Below, in pieces: positions 45,213 through 54,753 of a stretch of 64,000 nt of DNA; position 1 is the first letter of the stretch; every line of letters starts with the position of its first letter. Under the pieces are notes generated by a model that saw nothing but the letters and a program-made list of their open reading frames with translations, searched no databases and was not told the DNA's origin. The stretch lies in assembly GCA_046330075.1 (NCBI GenBank), contig JAXLTL010000003.1, forward strand, positions 62,001 to 126,000, read 5' to 3'. The DNA comes from JAJTFW01 sp046330075 (GTDB lineage Bacteria; Bacteroidota; Bacteroidia; AKYH767-A; OLB10). Both the position numbers and the translations under genes were made by a program.

Positions 45213-48200
45213 TGATGAAAACCCTGTATAAAAGTTTGGTGCTGTTTGCCCTGGTGGCCTTTACAGCAGGGAGCACGAATGCTCAGTCAGTAATCAATGA
45301 AAAAACCGCATTCAGTACAAACGACTGGAATGCGAGGAAAGATGAGGCTTTGCAGAAATATGCGCAGGATGAATATGAAGATGCCATCCGGATGCTGAAA
45401 GATTTCCCAGAAGACGATACAGCGTGGGTCACAGCCAATTATTTTTATGTGACGTCCAATATTAACGCAGATCATTATCAGGAAGCCATTGCCGCAGCGT
45501 GGAAAGGACTGGAAAAAAAGCCAAGCCAGTTTCGCCGTAGTTTGTTTGACTTGCTGGGAGCATCCTATAATGATGTGGAAAAATACGATAGCGCCATCAT
45601 GGTCTTTCAGGCAGGCTTGAAAGAGTATCCCGGAGTTCATCGCTTTCATTACGGAATGGGTGTGGCTTACAAAGGCAAGAAAGAATATGATAAAGCGATG
45701 GCTTCTTTCCAGACTGCTGTTCGCCTGAATCCATATCATGCACTGTCGCATTTTAACATGGCAGCAATTTGTATGGAGAACAATTATATTGTTCCGGCTA
45801 TGTTGTCATTCCAGATGGTCATGCTCGTGGATGATCCCGGTGACCGGACAGTAGCGGCATTGTCACTCTATGAAAAAATGGCGCAGGGAGGATGGACTGT
45901 CGCAAAGGATTCGCTCTACTGGTCGATGCCGGCCGGCTCAAACGACTTCGCAGACCTTGAAAAACTGATTCGCTCAAAAATCGCACTGGCCGATAAATAC
46001 AAATCCAAAGTCACACTGAATTATAATTCCATTGTGAAGCAAATGCAGTTGTTGTATGAGCAGATTCAATTCAATGCTGCTGATACAGGATTCTGGATGC
46101 AGTATTATGTACCTTTTGTAAAAAAGGCCTGGGAGAATAACCATTTTCCGGGTATCGTGTATCAGGCTTTCGCCGGCTTGAATGATGAGGATGCGGCAAA
46201 ACAGGTGAAGAAGAATATGCCGCTGATTACGAAAATGGCCGACTTCGCCAGAACCTATTGGGACAAGGAGCGCTCAGATTATTGGATGAATCAGAAACTG
46301 GTCGATAAAACGCCCTGGTTTAATGTAAATGGTACGATGAAGTCCTATGGCACCTTTGATGATAAAATCAGTCATGCAGTGGGTTACTGGAGGTATTTCA
46401 GTACGTACGGAACCTATGACAGCGAGGGTTTGTTTGATGAGAAAGGCCGGGAACAGGGTAAGTGGAAATATTATGACCTCAAAGGGCGCTTGAAAGCAGT
46501 CCGAACCGCTAAAGATGGACAGTTATCGGACTCTTCGTGGACGTATTACCCGAATGGTATTATCAATGAGATTAATCTGTACCGTAACAGTAAATTAAAT
46601 GGCGTTTCAATAGGGAATCATTTCACCGGTGGTATCTCAGGTAAAGTAGGGTTTAAGGACGATAAGCGTGATGGGACATTCGAACTCTATTTTGAAAATG
46701 GTTATATGCGTCAGAAAGGTACTTATAAGATGGATGTGCCGGATGGCAATGTGGTGGAGTATTACGATAACGGACAAAAAAGCGAAGAGTACCGCTATGT
46801 AAATGGAAAAATTGATGGTGTATATAAGTCCTGGCATAAAAACGGAGTGCTCAAGTCCGAGGGCAATGTAACCGCTGGCGCATCATCAGGCCTTTGGAAG
46901 TATTATTCTGATGAAGGTATTCTGGAGAAAGAAGGAAATTATAAAAACGGTGCGGAAGATGGCATCTGGAAGGAATACGATAAGGGTACGGTTGTTACCC
47001 GTCAGTCTACGTATACTGCAGGATATATCGGAGAAGATGTATTCTATGATGTTGATGGAAAACTCTGGTCTAAGATTGTATATAACAAAGCCAAGATGAT
47101 GAGTTACGAATATTATGATAAATCCGGCAAGATCATCTCTCAGGCCAGGCGCGACAGTAAAAAGATTATGTTCAAGTCGATGTATCCGAATGGCAACCCG
47201 CTGCGTGAAGGTGTATATACGGATGACGGTATGGATGGCGTTTGGAAAAGCTGGACCCGGCGTGGTGTGTTGTCTGAAGAGGAGAATTATGAAAAAGGCG
47301 TGATGCAGGGAGAACAGAAATACTATTATGAATTTGGTCCGTTAAAGTCTACATTTAATTATAAAGACGGCAAGAAAGATGGTATAGCAAAAGAATACCA
47401 TCTGAATGGCAAACTGAGCAAGCAGGCAATGTATAAAGACGGAGAGCAGCATGGATATTATTTTGAATATTATCCGGATGGAACGCTGTCAGAGATGTTT
47501 TATAAAATTGAAGGAGAGACCAATGGAGGACTTACCTATTTTGATGTGAACGGAAAGAAGAGCGTTACTTATGGCTATTATCTGGGCCATATTCAGTCGG
47601 TGACCATGTGGGACTCCACCGGAAGGGTGCTTTCCGAGGACGTTATTCCGACCGGAAATGGTCCTGTGAAAATGCTCGGAATGGGTAAGAACAAGCCGCT
47701 GAATACAGAGATGGTTTATAAAAATGGAACACTGGATGGAGTTCTGAAAGAATATTATGCGGACGGCAAACTGCATACTGTTGCGAACTATGCAAGAGGC
47801 TATCGTAACGGGTCACGAATCAGCTACGATCTGGAAGGTAAATTACTGGATGAACTCTGGTATAAGGATGGTGATCTCGATTCTGTGCGTACAATTTATG
47901 AGGCAGGTAAAAAAGAGTCCGTGCGTTCTTACAGAAATGATATGGAGCAGGGAACAGCTACCTGGTATTATCCGAACGGAAAAGTAGAAACCACCGGTGA
48001 GTATAAGGCCGATGAAAGGGAAGGTTACTTTATGTACTATTCGTACAATGGTGAACTGCGTTTACGCCTGAAATTTGATAGAGGAGATGTCATCTCCTAC
48101 TCTTATCTGGGCCCTGACAGTAATTTCGTGGCTGAAATTCCTCTGAAAAACAGTACAGGTCCCGTGAAAGCTTATTTCCGGAATGGAAAAGTGTCGGCTG

Positions 48201-48523
48201 ACTTTACCTATAAAAACGGATATTATGAAGGGGATTACACACTGTATTTCCCTGATGGTAAGGTGGCGAGAAAGGTGAAGTATGTGAATACCGATGTACA
48301 GGGTCATAATCTTGAGTATTATCCGGATGGTAAAGTCTGGAAAGATGAACAATATCAGGATGATCAGTTGCATGGTACAAGTAAATACTATTATGAAAAC
48401 GGTAAGCTTCGCTATCAGATCGACTACAAGCTTGGAAAAAAGCATGGAGCTTCACTGATTTATGATCAAACCGGAAAACTGACGAAGAAAAATACCTATT
48501 ACAATGATGAAACGATCGATTAA
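45209..48523 (+). CDS. Exported TPR plus MORN-repeat protein (YwqK-like)
   Basis: 1104 residues with a signal peptide (TLYKSLVLFALVAFTAGSTN, then AQS). Residues ~40-260 contain TPR units (ALQKYAQDEYEDAIRMLKDF, FHYGMGVAYKGKKEYDKAMA). After a linker, residues ~390-1104 are about twenty MORN_2-type repeats of ~23 residues (GKWKYYDLKGRLKAV, GTFELYFENGYMRQKGTYKM, GVLKEYYADGKLHTVANYAR), the architecture often labelled YwqK antitoxin, though no toxin partner is present. The repeats likely form a long beta solenoid. Overlaps its neighbours by 4 bases upstream and 20 bases downstream, so translation is coupled. Confidence 0.88.
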   Translation: MMMKTLYKSLVLFALVAFTAGSTNAQSVINEKTAFSTNDWNARKDEALQKYAQDEYEDAIRMLKDFPEDDTAWVTANYFYVTSNINADHYQEAIAAAWKGLEKKPSQFRRSLFDLLGASYNDVEKYDSAIMVFQAGLKEYPGVHRFHYGMGVAYKGKKEYDKAMASFQTAVRLNPYHALSHFNMAAICMENNYIVPAMLSFQMVMLVDDPGDRTVAALSLYEKMAQGGWTVAKDSLYWSMPAGSNDFADLEKLIRSKIALADKYKSKVTLNYNSIVKQMQLLYEQIQFNAADTGFWMQYYVPFVKKAWENNHFPGIVYQAFAGLNDEDAAKQVKKNMPLITKMADFARTYWDKERSDYWMNQKLVDKTPWFNVNGTMKSYGTFDDKISHAVGYWRYFSTYGTYDSEGLFDEKGREQGKWKYYDLKGRLKAVRTAKDGQLSDSSWTYYPNGIINEINLYRNSKLNGVSIGNHFTGGISGKVGFKDDKRDGTFELYFENGYMRQKGTYKMDVPDGNVVEYYDNGQKSEEYRYVNGKIDGVYKSWHKNGVLKSEGNVTAGASSGLWKYYSDEGILEKEGNYKNGAEDGIWKEYDKGTVVTRQSTYTAGYIGEDVFYDVDGKLWSKIVYNKAKMMSYEYYDKSGKIISQARRDSKKIMFKSMYPNGNPLREGVYTDDGMDGVWKSWTRRGVLSEEENYEKGVMQGEQKYYYEFGPLKSTFNYKDGKKDGIAKEYHLNGKLSKQAMYKDGEQHGYYFEYYPDGTLSEMFYKIEGETNGGLTYFDVNGKKSVTYGYYLGHIQSVTMWDSTGRVLSEDVIPTGNGPVKMLGMGKNKPLNTEMVYKNGTLDGVLKEYYADGKLHTVANYARGYRNGSRISYDLEGKLLDELWYKDGDLDSVRTIYEAGKKESVRSYRNDMEQGTATWYYPNGKVETTGEYKADEREGYFMYYSYNGELRLRLKFDRGDVISYSYLGPDSNFVAEIPLKNSTGPVKAYFRNGKVSADFTYKNGYYEGDYTLYFPDGKVARKVKYVNTDVQGHNLEYYPDGKVWKDEQYQDDQLHGTSKYYYENGKLRYQIDYKLGKKHGASLIYDQTGKLTKKNTYYNDETID

Positions 48524-50444
48524 GATTGTTTTACTGATGTGGATGTTCACCTGCTCGACAGCAGTGATGGCGCAGCCTGCTTTTAACTTTGAATCGATTC
48601 GCACGAAGTTTCCCGATAAGGATTACTATATGCTGAATAAATCGCAGTCGATTACCATAGTTGAGGAAAAAGGTAAATTGAAGATGCTGAGCAATGAGAT
48701 GACGGATATCCTATATCTCACCGAACGAAGTACCAGGGCTGCCGAAAAAACGGTCCCACGTTATAGTTCTTTTTCCAAATTGAGTAAACTGGAGGCCAAG
48801 ACCTGGGTCCCTCAGGAGTCAGGAAAGCTGAAAGCAGTACCTGTGGAGAAGATTGTAACCAGAAATCCTACCAAGGATGGAATTTTCTATGATGATGCAG
48901 AAGAGAGCTTTTTTATGTATCCATCGCTGGTGCAGGGAGCGGTAGCTTCACTGGATTTGGAGGAGGAAATGCTGGATCCGCACCTGATGGGAACCTATCT
49001 TTTTGCTACTGGGATTCCGGTGCGCGAATCTGTGTTCAAGGTGACATTCCCTGATAATGTCAAAGTACGGTATAAGCTGCTCAATGATGATAAGAACAAG
49101 GTGGAATTCAGAGAGGAGAAAAAGAAGGGAAAGACTACCTATGTATTTACAGCGCGCGACCTGGATGAAATAAAATTTGAGGATAACGCACCGGATATAC
49201 GTTATTATTCGCCGCACCTGATTTTAATGGTGGAGAATTATAATTCGAACGGAAAAGTGACCGAGGTTCTGCCTGACCTGAACGGTCTTTTTAACTGGTA
49301 CAATAGTCTCGTGGAGAAGGTGCAGAATGACGCGAGTGCTGAGCTCAAAGCTTTGGCCGATTCTATTGTGAAAATGAATCCCGATAAAAATGCACAGCTG
49401 AAGAGCGCTGTGTACTGGCAACAGGATAACATTAAATATATCGCCTTCGAAGACGGTCTGGGTGGTTTTGTGCCCAGAAACCCATCAGATGTTTTGAGGA
49501 AGCGGTATGGTGACTGTAAGGACAAAGCCTATTTGTTAAGCCTCCTGCTGAATCAGCTCGGCTTTGAAGCGTACCCCGCCTGGATAGGCACCCGGGATAT
49601 TCCTTACAGTTATCATGATGTTCCATCGCCCGCTGTGGATAATCATATGATTACCGCCTTGCGTATGGATCATAAATGGTATTTCCTGGATGGCACCAGT
49701 CATTTCCTTCCGGTGGATATGCCAACATCCATGATCCAGGGAAAGGAAGCAATGATTCGCCTGAATGCAGATTCTTTCCTGATTGAAAAAGTGCCGGAGA
49801 TGCCGAAGGAGAAGAATGTTCGCAGAGACCGGTTTGTACTTGAACTCGATGGAAAAACACTGAAAGGTACCGGTGAGCGTGATTATACCGGATATTTTCA
49901 GCAATCGATGCAGGTGAATCTTGGATTTTTATCTCAGGCAAAACGTGACGAGAATGTGTTGAAAGGTTTGAATATCGCAAGTAACAAGTATAAAGCAGAG
50001 AATCTTTCTTATTCCGGCTATGGTTACCGCGATTCAGCCCTTACCATCCGGTATGATCTCGCCGTAAATGATTACGCAGAGGACATCGAGGGGAAACTCT
50101 ACCTCAACCTGAATCTGCTGCGCACACTTCCGCTGGATAAAAGTGACTGGAAAAAAAGAGAGGTGGATATCAGCTTCGATTTTAAATACCTGAGTGATTA
50201 TATACTTGAGTTGAAAATTCCTGCAGGCTATACTGTGGGTTCGCTGCCGGAAGCTGTGGATTATCAGCCGGGACCTTATGGGTTGAAAGTTGATTATAGT
50301 GTGAAGGGTGATCGTATCCTGCTCCATCATCAGTTCTGGCTGGATACCTTGCTGGTGCCCGTCAAAAATCTTGGCGATTGGTCTGCTTATTTCGATAAAG
50401 TGCTGGCCAGTTATAAATCTGTCGTAATCCTGAAAAAGAAATAA
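48504..50444 (+). CDS. Exported DUF3857/transglutaminase-like protein with intact catalytic triad
   Basis: 646 residues with a signal peptide (KIVLLMWMFTCSTAVMAQ). An N-terminal DUF3857 beta domain (~30-260) is followed by a transglutaminase-like cysteine protease fold. The triad is complete: Cys338 in YGDCKDKAYLLSLLL, His381 in SPAVDNHMITAL, Asp396 in WYFLDGT, with the preceding FVPRNPSDVLRKRYGD as expected. Such domains cleave or cross-link proteins or peptidoglycan stem peptides; the substrate is unknown. A C-terminal beta domain (~430-646) completes it. The first 20 bases overlap the MORN gene, and the next gene starts 3 bases after its stop. Confidence 0.88.
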   Translation: MMKRSIKIVLLMWMFTCSTAVMAQPAFNFESIRTKFPDKDYYMLNKSQSITIVEEKGKLKMLSNEMTDILYLTERSTRAAEKTVPRYSSFSKLSKLEAKTWVPQESGKLKAVPVEKIVTRNPTKDGIFYDDAEESFFMYPSLVQGAVASLDLEEEMLDPHLMGTYLFATGIPVRESVFKVTFPDNVKVRYKLLNDDKNKVEFREEKKKGKTTYVFTARDLDEIKFEDNAPDIRYYSPHLILMVENYNSNGKVTEVLPDLNGLFNWYNSLVEKVQNDASAELKALADSIVKMNPDKNAQLKSAVYWQQDNIKYIAFEDGLGGFVPRNPSDVLRKRYGDCKDKAYLLSLLLNQLGFEAYPAWIGTRDIPYSYHDVPSPAVDNHMITALRMDHKWYFLDGTSHFLPVDMPTSMIQGKEAMIRLNADSFLIEKVPEMPKEKNVRRDRFVLELDGKTLKGTGERDYTGYFQQSMQVNLGFLSQAKRDENVLKGLNIASNKYKAENLSYSGYGYRDSALTIRYDLAVNDYAEDIEGKLYLNLNLLRTLPLDKSDWKKREVDISFDFKYLSDYILELKIPAGYTVGSLPEAVDYQPGPYGLKVDYSVKGDRILLHHQFWLDTLLVPVKNLGDWSAYFDKVLASYKSVVILKKK

Positions 50445-50447
50445 AGT

Positions 50448-52400
50448 ATGATGAAGATAAAACAACTATTAACAGGATGTTTCATCCTCCTGACGGTTTC
50501 CGTTTTTGCACAAACGTATGAAACACGCAACTTCGATTTGCCCGCACGTAAAACCACAGAGACATTGTCGGAGAGCGAAAAGAAAGAATCGGCGGTGTTG
50601 CTCGACGATCACCGTACCTATGAATATGCTACCAACCCGAAAGATCAGATAGAGATCTTTTATACACGGCATATGCGTGTGCATATCAATGAGCAGTCGA
50701 TGGTGGAGGCGTATAATAAAATATATATTCCAGTAGGTTCACCGGATGACCTCGTGACCATGCACGCTCGTACCTTGCGCAAGGATGGCACGACCCTCGA
50801 TCTTTACAAAGGAGACATGAAAATGGTGAGCGAGGAAGGCCGTAATTATATGATCCTTGCCATTGAAGGTCTCGAAAAAGATGCTGAGCTCGAATATTAT
50901 TATACCACCCGTGAAGATATTCGGGTGTTCCTGTCTGAGCGTCTGCAGTCGCATGCCTATTCGCGCAAGGTGAGAATGGATATTATCGCACCGGAACATC
51001 TCATCTTTGAAGCTAAGGTGTACAATGGCAAAGCCATGATCAGTGATACCGTAGCAAACGATAAACGGTGGGTTACCATTACTGCCGGACCGATATCCCC
51101 GCTTGACGACGAAGAAAAGTATATTTTTTATGGTGCAAACGTAATGCGGGTTGAATTTAAACTCGTGCAGAATAAACTCAGCAATTCCAACCGGCTTTAT
51201 ACCTGGGATGATGCAGGTGGCAGATTTTATGAAATCTTCCATGAGTTTGATAAGTCTGATCCCAAGGAAATTGATAAGCTCATTTCAAAGGCAGGACTGA
51301 AAACCGGAACTGAAGAGGAAAAAGTGAAGAAGATTGAACGCTTCATGAAGACCAATGTAGGAGTGAATGAGAATAATGAAGAAGAGAATATCAAGCTCAT
51401 GTTGTCTCGTAAATATGGCAGTACTACGCAGGTGGTGAAAACGTATGTAGCACTTTTTGAAAAGCTGAATATCCCTTATGAAATGGTAGTTACCTGCGAT
51501 CGTTCAAAAGGAAAGTTTGATCCTGATTTTGATACATGGAATTTTCTGGATGAGTACATTTTCTATTTTCCATTCTCCGGGAAGTATATGGACCCTACCA
51601 ATATTATCTACCGGTACGGGTTCATCCCGCCGCTGTTCACCGAAAACTATGGACTCTTTATCCGTAATGTGACCCTTGGTGATGTGGTGAGTGGCGTTTC
51701 TACCGTAAAGAAAATTGAACCACTGAAACCGGAGCTGCATTTCGATAACATGACTGCTGACATTACCTTGAGTGCTGATGGTGAAAAAGCTACCATCAAA
51801 ATCGATCGCGAGATGGCCGGTTATGCTGATAATAATCTGAAGGCAGTTTATTTCTATACAGGTGAAGATGACCGCAAGAAAATATTTGAAGATTATATGA
51901 AATCATGCGGGGGTGAAGGAGCGGAATTTAAGTCTTCTTCTGCCTTTAATTTTGACATGAATTCAGAGGAATATTATAAACCTTTCGTGTTAAATGCCAC
52001 GATTGAATCTGCAGGCATCATTGAAAAGGCGGGTAATACGATTCTGGTGTCGATTGGCCTGGTTATCGGACAACAGATGGAATTGTATCAGGATCACGCA
52101 CGACAGAATCCGATTGATCAGGATTTCCCGCATTCTTATAAGCGGGTGCTGAAATTCCATGTTCCGGACGGCTATACACCCAAAGGATTGGAAAAACTGA
52201 AGATGAATATCATTGGTGAAGATAAAGCACAGATGGGATTCACTTCAGATTATACGCTTGAAGGCAATGTGCTTACTGTAACCGTTAATGAATATTATAC
52301 GCAAACACATCTTCCCGCTACTTCATACGAACCATTCCGAAGGGTGATCAATGCGGCAGCTGATTTCAATAAACTGAAGGTGATTCTGGAGAAGAACTAA
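50448..52400 (+). CDS. Exported DUF3857/transglutaminase-like paralogue without catalytic Cys and His
   Basis: 650 residues, signal peptide to VSVFAQ. Same layout as the preceding protein (DUF3857 beta domain, transglutaminase fold, C-terminal beta domain), but the active site is gone: where YGDC would be, it has RKYGSTTQVVKTYVALFEKL (Ser325-Thr326 in place of Asp-Cys), and the His strand reads DTWNFLDEYIFYFP. Only the late Asp region survives as KYMDPTN. It is therefore probably a pseudo-enzyme that binds the same partner or holds the active paralogue. It lies three bases after that paralogue and is the last gene of the operon. Confidence 0.85.
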   Translation: MMKIKQLLTGCFILLTVSVFAQTYETRNFDLPARKTTETLSESEKKESAVLLDDHRTYEYATNPKDQIEIFYTRHMRVHINEQSMVEAYNKIYIPVGSPDDLVTMHARTLRKDGTTLDLYKGDMKMVSEEGRNYMILAIEGLEKDAELEYYYTTREDIRVFLSERLQSHAYSRKVRMDIIAPEHLIFEAKVYNGKAMISDTVANDKRWVTITAGPISPLDDEEKYIFYGANVMRVEFKLVQNKLSNSNRLYTWDDAGGRFYEIFHEFDKSDPKEIDKLISKAGLKTGTEEEKVKKIERFMKTNVGVNENNEEENIKLMLSRKYGSTTQVVKTYVALFEKLNIPYEMVVTCDRSKGKFDPDFDTWNFLDEYIFYFPFSGKYMDPTNIIYRYGFIPPLFTENYGLFIRNVTLGDVVSGVSTVKKIEPLKPELHFDNMTADITLSADGEKATIKIDREMAGYADNNLKAVYFYTGEDDRKKIFEDYMKSCGGEGAEFKSSSAFNFDMNSEEYYKPFVLNATIESAGIIEKAGNTILVSIGLVIGQQMELYQDHARQNPIDQDFPHSYKRVLKFHVPDGYTPKGLEKLKMNIIGEDKAQMGFTSDYTLEGNVLTVTVNEYYTQTHLPATSYEPFRRVINAAADFNKLKVILEKN

Positions 52401-52413
52401 AACAGTTGAATAA

Positions 52414-52728
52414 CTACTCGGCAGCGAGGGTGTCATCCACGATCAGGAAGATATCCTCGTTGTCGCGTTTCATGAGGTAGTGCTCACGTGCATATTTCTC
52501 CAGATGTTCGGGATCAGACATGAGTTCGTCCATGTCGATTTTGTTCTGCTCAATTTCGCGGGCATAGTACTCCTTGTCCACCTCCAGTTTCCGAAGCTCC
52601 TGACGGTAGGTGTATTGTGAAAAAAGATCGTTCCGGTCGAAAAAGGCTACCCAGATTACAAAGGCAAGTGATGTCAGCGCATACTTGTTGCGTAACCAGG
52701 ACGGGATTTTACTGAATGGTAGTTTCAT
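52414..52728 (-). CDS. Septum formation protein DivIC/FtsB
   Basis: 104 residues. One membrane segment (KYALTSLAFVIWVAFFDRND) near the N-terminus, then a periplasmic coiled coil (QELRKLEVDKEYYAREIEQN) and the conserved end EKYAREHYLMKRDNEDIFLI. Part of the FtsQ-FtsL-FtsB divisome complex that activates septal peptidoglycan synthesis. It converges on the transglutaminase-like operon with 13 bases between stops. Confidence 0.88.
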   Translation of the reverse strand: MKLPFSKIPSWLRNKYALTSLAFVIWVAFFDRNDLFSQYTYRQELRKLEVDKEYYAREIEQNKIDMDELMSDPEHLEKYAREHYLMKRDNEDIFLIVDDTLAAE

Positions 52729-52861
52729 GGTGACTAAAGTAAAGAATGAATACTTTTTAAGGATGAAGTCCGTTTGCCTTTTTTAACGCTGCGATGTGAA
52801 TTATCGTATGACTGAACAAAAGGCTCGTTAATGTGTTTTACCTTCGTTGCGTTTTCGGAAA

Positions 52862-53701
52862 ATGCTGAATATCGTCAGGGTTGAAATGGCAAAAATTGCC
52901 GCAAAGCCGCGTAGCTACATCGGGCTGATCGCGATTACGGTCATTATTGCGCTCATTCATTTTGCGATGTATATTGATGGCGATAATTATATAAGCTTTA
53001 TAACCAATCCATTACAGTCAAGTTTTAGCCTCGAAGGCCGCATTTTGAACGGCAACCTGGTTTGTTTTATCATCCTGCAAACCCTGATTATTCAGATCCC
53101 CTTGCTTGTTGCTTTGGTGACGGGCGACCTGATTTCCGGAGAGGCTTCTATGGGAACGATTCGGTTAGTCGCGACACGCCCGGTGAGCCGGACCGGACTG
53201 TTGATGGCCAAATTCATGGCCGGCGGTGTTTATGTTTTCATACTCCTGGCATGGCTGGGAATATTAGCCCTCGGACTTGGCCTCTGGTTTTTTGGTCCCG
53301 GCGACCTGATCGTTGTAAAAAGTGAGGAGCTGACCATTATTCAGGGAACTGATACATTGTGGCGTTTTCTCACAGCATTTGCTATCGCATTTGTGAGTCT
53401 GATGGTTGTAGCCAGCTTTTCGATGCTGCTGAGTTGTTTCGCAGATAATTCGATCGGTCCTATCATTTCCACCATGGCAGTTATCATCCTGTTTACGATC
53501 ATCGATACGATGGAAATTCCGGTTTTCGATCTGGTGAAGCCCTTCTTGTTTACAACGCACATGGTGGTCTGGCGCAATATGTTTGATCAGGTGCTGGATC
53601 TGGAGCAGATCCGGAATTCGCTGTTGGTGATGATAGCTCACATTGTGGTGTTTCTTTCAGCCTCCTTATATTTCTTTCGTAAAAAAGATATTCTCAGCTG
53701 A
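52862..53701 (+). CDS. ABC-2 type transporter permease
   Basis: 279 residues from the ATG at 52862; a TTG at 52847 is the only earlier in-frame start. Six hydrophobic segments, with the family segment VTGDLISGEASMGTIRLVAT-RPVSR in the first cytoplasmic loop and an end FLSASLYFFRKKDILS. ABC-2 permeases pump lipids, polysaccharides or drugs together with an ATPase; no ATPase gene is in the window, so it must be encoded elsewhere or the protein is an orphan. Stop and next start share a base (TGATG), so it is coupled to the LolA-like gene. Confidence 0.85.
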   Translation: MLNIVRVEMAKIAAKPRSYIGLIAITVIIALIHFAMYIDGDNYISFITNPLQSSFSLEGRILNGNLVCFIILQTLIIQIPLLVALVTGDLISGEASMGTIRLVATRPVSRTGLLMAKFMAGGVYVFILLAWLGILALGLGLWFFGPGDLIVVKSEELTIIQGTDTLWRFLTAFAIAFVSLMVVASFSMLLSCFADNSIGPIISTMAVIILFTIIDTMEIPVFDLVKPFLFTTHMVVWRNMFDQVLDLEQIRNSLLVMIAHIVVFLSASLYFFRKKDILS

Positions 53702-54390
53702 TGAAAAAATGGTGGTTGATAGGATGTATGTTGTTGACGACAATAGCAGCACATGCGCAGAGTGCCCCCGAAGCGCTTCAATTGCTCCGGGAAGTCAATG
53801 CGAAATTTTCAAAAGTGAAAAATTATCAGGCCGATGCGGTGATCGATACCCGTATTTCATTTCTGAAGATACTTCCGCAGCGGGCAAAAATTTATTTCAG
53901 GCAGCCTGATCAGTTTAAGGTGAAGTCCAAAGGCATCGCCATTCTGCCAAGGCAGAACTTTGATCAGTTATTTAAGTTAATCGCGAACGAACAATCGTAT
54001 ATGGCTTTTATTTCAGGTGAAGAAGTATACAATGGCCGACGTGTAAAACTTGTAAATATCATTCCGGTGGCGGATACCAGTGATTTGGTGCTCGCTAAAG
54101 TGTATGTCGATCCTGAACGTGACCTGATTTTGAAAGCACAACTCACCACAAAGAGTAACGGTACCGTATTGATCGAGTATCAGCATGGTACGATGGCGGA
54201 TGTGGCGTTGCCTGATAAAATTACATTTACAATCGAAGTAAAGAAATTTAAAATTCCAAAGGCGGTGGCCGCTGATATCAATTCAAAAGCCAAATCTCCT
54301 TCCACCAAAGAACCTAAAACCGGACAAATCATCATTTCCTTTTCCAATTATATACTCAATAAAGGAGTCCCCGACGAATTTTTCAGGTAG
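53701..54390 (+). CDS. LolA-like periplasmic lipoprotein carrier family protein
   Basis: 229 residues with a signal peptide (MKKWWLIGCMLLTTIAAHAQ). The fold is the open beta-barrel of LolA/outer-membrane lipoprotein-sorting proteins: EALQLLREVNAKFSKVKNYQ, AKIYFRQPDQFKVKSKG, YVDPERDLILKAQLTTKSNG, VLIEYQHGTMADVALPDKIT. These carry a lipid-modified or hydrophobic ligand across the periplasm. Translational coupling to the permease gene suggests the two act on one ligand (inference). Confidence 0.85.
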   Translation: MKKWWLIGCMLLTTIAAHAQSAPEALQLLREVNAKFSKVKNYQADAVIDTRISFLKILPQRAKIYFRQPDQFKVKSKGIAILPRQNFDQLFKLIANEQSYMAFISGEEVYNGRRVKLVNIIPVADTSDLVLAKVYVDPERDLILKAQLTTKSNGTVLIEYQHGTMADVALPDKITFTIEVKKFKIPKAVAADINSKAKSPSTKEPKTGQIIISFSNYILNKGVPDEFFR

Positions 54391-54530
54391 CATGTGGCCT
54401 GCAGCATGAAGCTACAAGCTTCAACCCCCTGTTTGGTGACTGTCTGAGAAGCCAATGGTGTGTTCACGAATCATCTTCTTCCGGTATTCTATCTTCCATT
54501 CATTACACCATCCCAAGATTACATTTTCGC

Positions 54531-54680
54531 ATCACCCAAACAACACATCACCCAAACAACACATCACCCAAACATCACATCATTCAAACATCACATCATC
54601 CTAACATCCTAACATCACACTATCCTAACATCAAACTACCTTAACAATTTAACATTTCTAACAACTTAACATTTCTAACA
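54531..54680. repeat. ACATCACCCAAACA-type degenerate tandem repeat
   Basis: About nine units of 14-16 bases related to ACACATCACCCAAACA decay along the array into ACATCATCCTAACATC and then AACATTTCTAACA. No spacer/repeat structure, so not CRISPR. Lies downstream of the LolA-like gene, before its terminator. Confidence 0.8.
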
Positions 54681-54720
54681 GCGCACGCCGGCCTTCAGCC
54701 GGCTTGCGCATAACTTTTTT
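54681..54720 (+). terminator. Terminator of the permease-LolA transcript
   Basis: GCGCA-C-GCCGGC, loop CTTCA, GCCGGC-T-TGCGC (one mismatch) followed by ATAACTTTTTT. It is about 290 bases past the stop, beyond the tandem repeat. Confidence 0.75.
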
Positions 54721-54753
54721 ACAACATGCACCTCTGGTGTATGTTGTAAAAAA
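54715..54753. other. Eighteen-base-pair hairpin between opposed terminators
   Basis: TTTTTTACAACATGCACC (54715-54732), loop TCT, GGTGTATGTTGTAAAAAA (54736-54753), with one G-T pair. It joins the terminators of the two convergent genes and would form in transcripts of either strand. Confidence 0.7.

Noticed and set aside
45209..48523. Antitoxin of a YwqK-type toxin-antitoxin pair
   Set aside because: The MORN repeats trigger that label, but the protein is exported, over 1100 residues long and has no toxin gene beside it.
54531..54680. Possible CRISPR array
   Set aside because: Units are short (14-16 bases), directly adjacent and drift steadily; there are no unique spacers and no cas genes.
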